Source: Anaerolineae bacterium (GTDB lineage: Bacteria; Chloroflexota; Anaerolineae; 4572-78; NAK82). Taken from it: a stretch of 5,069 bases of DNA. Both the position numbers and the translations under genes were made by a program. The notes beneath the pieces are model-generated. The model saw only the letters and a list, made by a program, of their open reading frames with translations, was not told where the DNA came from and searched no databases. Shown one piece after another: positions 1 through 4,518 of the stretch; position 1 is the first letter of the stretch, and every line of letters starts with the position of its first letter. The stretch covers positions 1 to 5,069 of the forward strand of contig JAUVPY010000250.1 in the NCBI GenBank assembly GCA_030598425.1, written 5' to 3'.

Positions 1-945
1 GACATGATGATGGAGATGTACCGCCGAATGGTGCGCATTCGGGAGTTTGAGGATACGTCGATCAATCTTTTCCTCCGAGGTGAGTTGAAGGGAGCCGCTA
101 CCACCTATAACGGGATGGAAGCTTCGGCGGTGGGGGTTTGCATGGCGTTGCGCCGCGAGGATCTGATCGCCGGCACGCATCGCAGTCACGGCCATATCAT
201 CGCCAAGGGGGCGGACACCAAGAAGATGATGGCCGAATTGTTGGGCAAGGAGACGGGATATTGTAAAGGACGAGGCGGCTCCATGCACATTGCCGCTTTC
301 GAGACCGGCAGCCTGGGAGCCTTGGCCATTGTAGGCGCGGGGATTCCCATCGCCGTGGGCGCCGCTATGGCCTTCAGGATGCGAGGAGAGGATCGCGTGG
401 CGGTACCCTTCACCGGGGATGGGGGTACCAACACCGGCAACTTCCACGAGGGGCTCAATATGGCCTCGATCTGGGACCTGCCGCTTGTATTGGTAGTGGA
501 GAACAACCAATATGGCGTGTCGACCCACATTAGCGAATCTTGCAACGTCGACGATCTTTCCAGCCGTGCCGAGTCGTATGGCATTCCAGGCGTCCGTGTT
601 GATGGCTTTGATGTTCTGGCGGTGTACGAAGTGGCCGTGGAGGCCGTCGAGCGAGCACGCCGTGGACAGGGCCCCACCTTGCTGGTGACCGAGTGCTACC
701 GTTTCGAAGGGCATTACGCGGGCGAACCCCAGGTGTACCGCGAGCGGGCTGAGGTCCAGGAGTACATCAAGAAGGACCCCATTCCGCGCCTTAGCAAATA
801 CCTGGTTGAAGGGGCAATAGCCAGCCAAGATGAAGTGGATGCCATAGACGCGGAAATCAAGGGGGAGATGGTCGAGGCGGTGAAGTTTGCCAAAGAGAGT
901 CCAGAGCCAGACCCGGCCACGGCGCTAGATTACAACTACGCATAG
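1..945 (+). CDS. TPP-dependent dehydrogenase E1 component, alpha subunit (acetoin/pyruvate dehydrogenase type), probably 5'-partial
   Basis: This is the alpha subunit of a two-subunit E1, which uses thiamine diphosphate to decarboxylate a 2-oxo acid or cleave acetoin and passes the acyl group to a lipoyl-E2 in the cytoplasm. Numbering from the ATG at position 4, the TPP-binding motif is clear: GDG at residues 138-140 and NN at 167-168. Also present are the family blocks THRSHGH (58-64), GYCKGRGGSMHI (85-96) and the loop YRFEGHYAGEP with Gly236-His237. The C-terminus is complete. The first visible residues (DMMMEMYRRMVRIREFED) match a stretch that normally lies about 8-10 residues inside family members, and the frame is open to base 1, so the true start is probably just outside the window. 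The E1 beta gene follows 20 bases downstream. Overall similarity is to the AcoA/PdhA-like group; substrate (acetoin, pyruvate or branched-chain 2-oxo acid) cannot be decided from this subunit alone. The family call is very secure. Confidence 0.95.
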   Translation, partial: DMMMEMYRRMVRIREFEDTSINLFLRGELKGAATTYNGMEASAVGVCMALRREDLIAGTHRSHGHIIAKGADTKKMMAELLGKETGYCKGRGGSMHIAAFETGSLGALAIVGAGIPIAVGAAMAFRMRGEDRVAVPFTGDGGTNTGNFHEGLNMASIWDLPLVLVVENNQYGVSTHISESCNVDDLSSRAESYGIPGVRVDGFDVLAVYEVAVEAVERARRGQGPTLLVTECYRFEGHYAGEPQVYRERAEVQEYIKKDPIPRLSKYLVEGAIASQDEVDAIDAEIKGEMVEAVKFAKESPEPDPATALDYNYA

Positions 946-957
946 CGCGGAGCATAC

Positions 958-963
958 AGGAGA
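958..963 (+). promoter_or_regulatory. Shine-Dalgarno site of the E1 beta gene
   Basis: AGGAGA lies between the E1 alpha stop (943-945) and two consecutive ATG codons at 966 and 969. From the end of GGAG the gap is 3 bases to the first ATG and 6 bases to the second. Spacing therefore favours initiation at 969, which would shorten the product by one residue. Confidence 0.7.
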
Positions 964-965
964 AT

Positions 966-2042
966 ATGATGGCAAGAAAAGATATAGATGCAACCTCCTT
1001 GGGGGCAGTCGCGGCTACTATGCCGCCCGATTTGATCGTGCAGGTGCCGGACGGCACACCGGCCCAGGACCTGTCCTATCAGGAGGCGGTCCGAGAAGCG
1101 CTGCGAGAGGAGATGCTGCGTGACGAGAGCGTGTTCTTGCTGGGCGAGGACATCGGGGTACACGGGGGTGCCTTTGGCGTGACCCGAACCTTGTTCGACC
1201 AATTCGGACCGGAGCGGGTTCGGAATACCCCCATTTCCGAGAACACCATCGCCGGCGCCGCCGCTGGCGCCGCCTTGGTTGGCATGCGCCCGGTGGCCGA
1301 GCTCATGTTTGTCGACTTCTCCGGCCTGGCTATGGACCAGATATGCAACCAGGCGGCCAAGCTGCGCCTGATGACGGGCGGGCAGTGCAAAGTGCCTATG
1401 GTGGTCCGTATGCCCCAGGGGGGCGGGGCCGGCAAGAGCACGGCCGCCCAACATTCCCAGAGTCTGGAAGTGTGGTATGCCCAGATCCCAGGTCTGAAGG
1501 TGGTGCATCCTTCCACGCCTTACGATGCCAAGGGCTTGTTGAAGGCCGCCATTCGCGACGACAACCCCGTCATTTTCCTGGAGCATAAGTTTCTGTACTC
1601 ATTTCGTGGTCTGGTGCCGGAGGAGGACTACGTCCTGCCCTTGAGCGAGTGCGACGTCAAACGCGAGGGAACGGACGTCACGGTAGTGGCGTCAGGCTAC
1701 ATGGTGTGGCATGCTATGATGGCCGCCAGGATCTTGGCCGACGAGGGGATCAGTGTCGAGGTGATAGACGTACGCACCATCAGCCCGCTGGACGAGGACA
1801 CCATCGGCGAATCGGTGCGCAAGACGGGCCGGGCTGTTGTAGTGGCCGAAGCCTGCCGCTCCTATGGTCCGACCGGCGAGTGGGCTATGGTGGTAGTGGA
1901 GCAGGCCTTTGATTACCTGCAGGCTCCTCTCGTGCGCGTGACCGGCCGGTATTCTTCAGTTCCTTTCGCTAACAGCATTGAAAACGGCCAGTGGCCCGAC
2001 ACGAACGACGTCGTCAACGCCATCCGGAGCGTAATGGCATAG
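966..2042 (+). CDS. TPP-dependent dehydrogenase E1 component, beta subunit, with N-terminal extension
   Basis: This is the beta partner of the upstream E1 alpha; the two form the alpha2-beta2 decarboxylase. The transketolase-type pyrimidine-binding domain runs from about residue 36 (LSYQEAVREALREEM) to 215. It contains GEDIGVHGG (60-68), PISENTIAG with the conserved glutamate at Glu92 that activates the TPP aminopyrimidine, and QHSQSLE with His163. The C-terminal transketolase domain (about 236-350) starts at VTVVASG and includes VEVIDVRTISPLD. Family members usually have about 325 residues and begin near residue 34 of this one. The 358-residue product therefore carries about 35 extra N-terminal residues rich in Ala, Pro, Asp and Thr, too short for a lipoyl domain. 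An internal ATG at 1020 (Met19) lacks a good ribosome-binding site, so the start at 966 or 969 is preferred. The short gap after E1 alpha implies co-transcription. No E2 or E3 gene follows. Confidence 0.95.
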   Translation: MMARKDIDATSLGAVAATMPPDLIVQVPDGTPAQDLSYQEAVREALREEMLRDESVFLLGEDIGVHGGAFGVTRTLFDQFGPERVRNTPISENTIAGAAAGAALVGMRPVAELMFVDFSGLAMDQICNQAAKLRLMTGGQCKVPMVVRMPQGGGAGKSTAAQHSQSLEVWYAQIPGLKVVHPSTPYDAKGLLKAAIRDDNPVIFLEHKFLYSFRGLVPEEDYVLPLSECDVKREGTDVTVVASGYMVWHAMMAARILADEGISVEVIDVRTISPLDEDTIGESVRKTGRAVVVAEACRSYGPTGEWAMVVVEQAFDYLQAPLVRVTGRYSSVPFANSIENGQWPDTNDVVNAIRSVMA

Positions 2043-2082
2043 CCAAGAGCCTGGCCACCGATCCAAAGGACGGTGTATTGCG

Positions 2083-2130
2083 ATGAACAACAACAATCAA
2101 CTTGGGTTGCCTACTCAGGAAGAGAAGTAG
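2083..2130 (+). CDS. Candidate 15-codon leader ORF in frame with the GntR gene
   Basis: ATG at 2083 opens a short frame reading MNNNNQLGLPTQEEK and ends at a TAG (2128-2130). A possible Shine-Dalgarno AAAGGA lies at 2065-2070, a rather long 12 bases before the ATG. The frame is the same as that of the GntR gene, and after the TAG it continues open (SLQERS) to the GntR ATG at 2149. It may be a regulatory leader peptide, a former N-terminus of the regulator cut off by an amber mutation, or chance. The asparagine run and the absence of any family match give no function. Confidence 0.3.
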   Translation: MNNNNQLGLPTQEEK

Positions 2131-2148
2131 TCGCTTCAAGAACGCAGT

Positions 2149-2784
2149 ATGCTGATGGATCGCAGCGCCGAGTTGCTCCGGGATTATATTTTGACCGGAC
2201 GCATTCGCCCTGGCACCAGATGGGTGGAGCGGCAACTGGCAGAGCAGCTTGGCACTAGCCGGGTGCCGATACGCGAGGCTCTGATTCAGCTCGAAAAGGA
2301 GGGTCTGATCGTCTCCAAGCCCAGCGGAAGGTACGTCATTGAGTTGGGCGAGCAGGATATTGGCAAGCTATACCAGGTACGCCGGGTGCTGGAAAGGCTC
2401 GCGGTCGAACTTGCTGCGCAGAATACCTCGCCGGAGCGTGCCGAGGCTCTCCAAAACAAACTGCAAGAATTGCGGGAGGCCGTGGCCCGGGAGGATCGCC
2501 GTGGTTACGTCAGGCACGATATCGAGCTGCACCGTTTGATCTGGGGGCAGGCGAACAATCCCTATCTTCTTGATCTCCTGAGAACGCTGACCGGTCCCAT
2601 CTATATGTTTGTGGCTGACAATGCCAATGTCATCGGCTGGGATAGGGCGTTCGAGTTGCACGAGAAGCTGATTGACTCTATCAATGCCGGTGACGTACGT
2701 CTAGCCCTGGAGCAAGTGGACTGCCACATGGATGAAGGTCTCTACCGTTCGAACCAGGTTTTTCAGAGGCGCGAGCTTCTCTAG
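2149..2784 (+). CDS. GntR-family transcriptional regulator, FCD (FadR-like) subfamily
   Basis: A cytoplasmic DNA-binding regulator of the FadR subfamily of GntR. The winged helix-turn-helix occupies residues 1-66, with family signatures RDYILTGRIRPGTRW, the recognition region LAEQLGTSRVPIREAL (30-45) and the wing LEKEGLIVSKPSGRYVI (48-64). The helical FCD effector domain follows (about 70-205). It has VRRVLERLAVELAA (77-90) and the metal-ligand set Asp124, His128, His171 and His193, typical of FCD proteins that bind a metal ion plus a small carboxylate. At 211 residues it is slightly short but complete; residue 1 coincides with the start of the first helix. The ATG at 2149 lacks a convincing ribosome-binding site, and ATG 2155 is an alternative. 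A short in-frame ORF lies upstream. The position between the E1 genes and the oxidoreductase suggests local control, probably repression lifted by a pathway acid; the effector is unknown. Confidence 0.93.
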   Translation: MLMDRSAELLRDYILTGRIRPGTRWVERQLAEQLGTSRVPIREALIQLEKEGLIVSKPSGRYVIELGEQDIGKLYQVRRVLERLAVELAAQNTSPERAEALQNKLQELREAVAREDRRGYVRHDIELHRLIWGQANNPYLLDLLRTLTGPIYMFVADNANVIGWDRAFELHEKLIDSINAGDVRLALEQVDCHMDEGLYRSNQVFQRRELL

Positions 2785-2785
2785 C

Positions 2786-2880
2786 TAGGTAGTGTTGACA
2801 TTTGAAATGGCACCAGAGAGACGTCACCAGCTTCTTCGCTGGAGTCTCAGGGGACAAAGACAAAATGCCAACACGGCCTA
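2786..2880 (+). repeat. TA-flanked imperfect inverted repeat (possible MITE-like element) between GntR and oxidoreductase genes
   Basis: An 18-base left arm, TAGGTAGTGTTGACATTT (2786-2803), matches the reverse complement of the right arm AAATGCCAACACGGCCTA (2863-2880) at 15 of 18 positions; the inner 12 bases differ at only one. Both outer ends are TA. Nested inside is a second dyad: GAGAC (2818-2822) with GTCTC (2844-2848) and CCAGC (2827-2831) with GCTGG (2838-2842), loop TTCTTC. It fills most of the 130-base intergenic gap. No run of T follows, so it is not a typical intrinsic terminator. The TA ends and length suit a small non-autonomous element of the IS630/Tc1-mariner type. A regulatory RNA fold or operator pair is the alternative. 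Confidence 0.5.
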
Positions 2881-2914
2881 AACTTCGACTGGGAAAAGAA
2901 AGGAGTGCATCACA

Positions 2915-3955
2915 ATGTCCAAAAAGAAATGGCGTGTTGGCATGATTGGTGCCGGGGCGTGGAGCGACATTCAACTCAACGCCTGGGCTGGCGTGGGAAA
3001 CGCAGAGGTGGTTGCCCTGGCAGACCGGCACCCCGACAGGCGAGATCCAGTTGTCCGTCGTTTCAATATCCCCCAAGGCTTTGATGATTTTGAATCGATG
3101 CTCGATAATGCCGAACTGGACTTTGTTGACATCTGTACGCGCCCCTACTCCCACGTCCCTCTAACCAAGATGACGGCCGAGCGGGGGTTGCCGGTCCTGT
3201 GCCAGAAGCCTTTTTGCGACAGCATAGAGGAGGCCAAGGAGCTCGTCGAGTTCTGCGACAAAGCAGGCGTCCGACTGATGGTCAACGAGAATTGGCGCTG
3301 GCAGGCGTGGCATCGCAAGGCCAGGGAATTGCTTGATTCAGGTGCATTGGGGAAACCGTTTTTGGTGACCATTCGTTGGCGGCTCAGAATGACGCTTCCG
3401 GGGTTTGATTTCAACCAAGGCTACTTCCCGGAGATGGAACGCTTCATAACATATGAAATGGGCGTCCATTACATGGATACATTGCGATACCTGTTTGGTG
3501 AACCAAACTTTGTCTTCGCCAGGCATCATCGGTTGGGTCCCGACATGAAGGGCGAGGATGTGAATGTGTTAGTTGTGGCCTATGATGACTTGACGGTTGC
3601 GATTGACACCAGTTTTGCCTCTGTCGAAGTGCCGGGCGTGGATAGGCTCGAAGAGAATCCGGATACGTGGTCACCATCGCAATTCAGGATTGAAGGGACC
3701 GAGGGAACGCTAATCCTTGATGTCAATCGCTCATTGACTTTGGTCACGGACACGGACCGTCAAGAATGGCAGTTCCCCAGCGAGACGATACGTGACAGCT
3801 TTGCCTCTGCCCAGCAACACTTTGTCGATTGTTTAGAGAGCGGTGCCGATTTCGAGACGAGCGGTTCCGAAACACTAAAGACAATGGCGCTGGTCTATGC
3901 CTGCTATCGCTCTGCGGAAGAAGAAAGGCCCGTTGATCCGAAGGAATTCCTGTGA
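2915..3955 (+). CDS. Gfo/Idh/MocA-family NAD(P)-dependent oxidoreductase
   Basis: A soluble dehydrogenase of the glucose-fructose oxidoreductase / inositol dehydrogenase / MocA family, which oxidises or reduces sugars, inositols or related polyols with NAD(P). The N-terminal Rossmann fold (about 5-125) has the nucleotide-binding turn GAGAWS (12-17), where the last glycine of GxGxxG is Ser17. Asp37 at the end of strand 2 favours NAD over NADP. The family EKP motif appears as CQKPF with Lys98-Pro99, and NENWRWQ follows at 124-130. The C-terminal domain holds the catalytic-type motif GVHYMD with His185 and Asp188. At 346 residues it has normal family length. The start is well supported by AAAGGAG at 2899-2905, 9 bases before the ATG. 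The 130-base gap from the GntR gene, filled by an inverted repeat, leaves co-transcription uncertain. The substrate cannot be predicted from sequence alone. Confidence 0.94.
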   Translation: MSKKKWRVGMIGAGAWSDIQLNAWAGVGNAEVVALADRHPDRRDPVVRRFNIPQGFDDFESMLDNAELDFVDICTRPYSHVPLTKMTAERGLPVLCQKPFCDSIEEAKELVEFCDKAGVRLMVNENWRWQAWHRKARELLDSGALGKPFLVTIRWRLRMTLPGFDFNQGYFPEMERFITYEMGVHYMDTLRYLFGEPNFVFARHHRLGPDMKGEDVNVLVVAYDDLTVAIDTSFASVEVPGVDRLEENPDTWSPSQFRIEGTEGTLILDVNRSLTLVTDTDRQEWQFPSETIRDSFASAQQHFVDCLESGADFETSGSETLKTMALVYACYRSAEEERPVDPKEFL

Positions 3956-3960
3956 TACGG

Positions 3961-3989
3961 TTGACAAAGCTGAAGACTTGCGGTACAAT
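3961..3989 (+). promoter_or_regulatory. Strong sigma70-type promoter upstream of the URO-D-like gene
   Basis: A perfect -35 box TTGACA (3961-3966) is followed by an exact 17-base spacer and a -10 box TACAAT (3984-3989), one base from TATAAT. Transcription should begin near 3995-3997. It starts 5 bases after the oxidoreductase stop codon and points to the URO-D-like gene, leaving a leader of about 520 bases. It could alternatively serve a small RNA within the gap. Confidence 0.7.
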
Positions 3990-4046
3990 ATGTGAGGTAT
4001 GACCACAGCGTGGTTTCCGTGTATTTAATCCCACGACACCTCACAT
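3990..4046 (+). repeat. Inverted repeat spanning the predicted transcription start, with alternative inner hairpins
   Basis: ATGTGAGGT (3990-3998) is a perfect 9-base inverted match to ACCTCACAT (4038-4046). Between the arms, ACCAC (4002-4006) can pair with GTGGT (4010-4014), or CGTGG (4009-4013) can pair with CCACG (4031-4035). These two inner pairings exclude each other. The left arm abuts the -10 box, so the dyad could be an operator acting on DNA. If transcription starts at its 5' edge it could instead fold at the 5' end of the RNA. No poly-T follows, so it is not a standard terminator. Confidence 0.5.
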
Positions 4047-4149
4047 GCAGCCCAATCTGGAACCTCAGTCGTATGGGCAGCGCTTGCAGATTCTGTGCAA
4101 CCTGTTGCCCTTGGTTCCATCACAGACTCTCATTCCGCATGGACTATAG
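4045..4149 (+). CDS. Doubtful 34-codon ORF in the leader
   Basis: The frame opens at ATG 4045 and stops at TAG 4147-4149. It begins MQPNLEPQSYGQRLQILCNL and ends in PHGL. The amino acid mix looks protein-like, but there is no Shine-Dalgarno sequence before the ATG, which sits in the right arm of the inverted repeat. I recognise no family. It could be a leader peptide of the promoter at 3961, the remnant of a decayed gene, or chance. Confidence 0.18.
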   Translation: MQPNLEPQSYGQRLQILCNLLPLVPSQTLIPHGL

Positions 4150-4192
4150 GAAACTCTGCGACGATGGAGAGTGTGACATATCGCTGCCGATC

Positions 4193-4260
4193 AGGTCACT
4201 TCGTTTACTAGGTCACCTTGTTTCCCAGGTCACGTTGTTTACCAGGTCGCCTTGTTTCCC
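4193..4260 (+). repeat. Four tandem 17-bp direct repeats
   Basis: Four head-to-tail units of exactly 17 bases lie at 4193-4209, 4210-4226, 4227-4243 and 4244-4260. The consensus is AGGTCACNTTGTTTMCC. Units 2 and 4 differ at one position. Units 1 and 3 share GTTTAC where units 2 and 4 have GTTTCC, so the array is also two 34-base units differing at 4 positions. Unit 2 contains the odd dyad AGGT-C-ACCT. Length and spacing resemble plasmid iterons or an operator array, but no replication gene or AT-rich origin is visible; a simple minisatellite is equally possible. Confidence 0.85.
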
Positions 4261-4264
4261 CGTA

Positions 4265-4280
4265 AGACACCTCGGTGTTT
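4265..4280 (+). repeat. Small hairpin just after the tandem repeats
   Basis: AAGACAC (4264 region to 4270) pairs with GTGTTT (4275-4280) through a 6-base stem including one G-T pair, with loop CTCG. It starts four bases after the last 17-bp repeat. The stem is weak and is not followed by a T-run, so a terminator role is unlikely. Confidence 0.3.
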
Positions 4281-4432
4281 AGTTCGAATGTGTATAGATG
4301 TCACTTTGGCACAGCTTACCTTTTGGACTCAGTACTTATATCCATAACGAGCGGCAACTTGATCACCAAAACTCTTTAGAAAGAGAACCAGTCGATAGCG
4401 GGAAAAGAGATATCGAAGGACATTCCGCGGAG

Positions 4433-4463
4433 GTCAAACCGGACAAGCGCCCCGGTTGGTGAC
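4433..4463 (+). repeat. Bulged hairpin in the leader of the URO-D-like gene
   Basis: GTCAAACCGG (4433-4442) pairs with CCGGTT (4452-4457) and TGAC (4460-4463), giving ten base pairs with a two-base bulge and a nine-base loop. It ends 55 bases before the URO-D start codon. No T-run follows. It could be a regulatory RNA structure or a protein-binding dyad; the sequence does not decide. Confidence 0.35.
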
Positions 4464-4518
4464 TGAACTCCTGTGTCGATTGATTCCGAACCACGATCCG
4501 AATAACGGGAGGAATTGC

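Larger units (their letters stand above)
3956..4518. other. 563-base intergenic region without a convincing gene
   Basis: This gap separates the oxidoreductase stop from the URO-D-like gene. It looks visibly more AT-rich and more irregular than the flanking genes. It contains, in order, a near-consensus promoter (3961-3989), an inverted repeat over the expected start of transcription (3990-4046), a doubtful 34-codon ORF (4045-4149), four tandem 17-bp repeats (4193-4260), a small hairpin (4265-4280) and a bulged hairpin (4433-4463). The URO-D gene's ribosome-binding site lies at its end. Apart from those items the stretches 4150-4192 and 4281-4432 show nothing I can assign. Confidence 0.8.

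Noticed and set aside
1251..1274. GC-rich 12-base tandem duplication in E1 beta.
   Set aside because: It encodes the Ala/Gly helix after PISEN that is conserved in the family, so protein constraint explains it.
1419..1442. P-loop-like GGGAGKST in E1 beta.
   Set aside because: The spacing does not satisfy GxxxxGK[ST], and this is the usual glycine-rich loop before QHSQS in E1 beta.
936..1586. Long minus-strand ORF of 216 codons antisense to E1 beta.
   Set aside because: It lies opposite a clear E1 beta gene, its product resembles no family, and such frames are expected opposite GC-rich genes.
2795..2800. TTGACA as a -35 box for the oxidoreductase gene.
   Set aside because: No acceptable -10 hexamer lies 16-18 bases downstream; the hexamer is part of the inverted-repeat arm.
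2681..3154. Minus-strand ORF of 157 codons crossing the GntR end and the oxidoreductase start.
   Set aside because: It overlaps two secure genes and the inverted repeat, and its product shows no recognisable motif.
3992..4282. Plus-strand GTG-started ORF of 96 codons across the intergenic region.
   Set aside because: It starts at the predicted transcription start, has no ribosome-binding site, reads through the tandem repeats and looks unlike a protein family (Cys, His and Arg scattered).
4173..4304. GTGACAT (4173-4179) and ATGTCAC (4298-4304) as inverted borders of the tandem-repeat array.
   Set aside because: A 7-base inverted match over 130 bases is readily expected by chance, and there is no target duplication to support a mobile unit.
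4306..4320. Possible sigma54 promoter starting TTGGCAC.
   Set aside because: The -12 TTGC element is missing at the required spacing.
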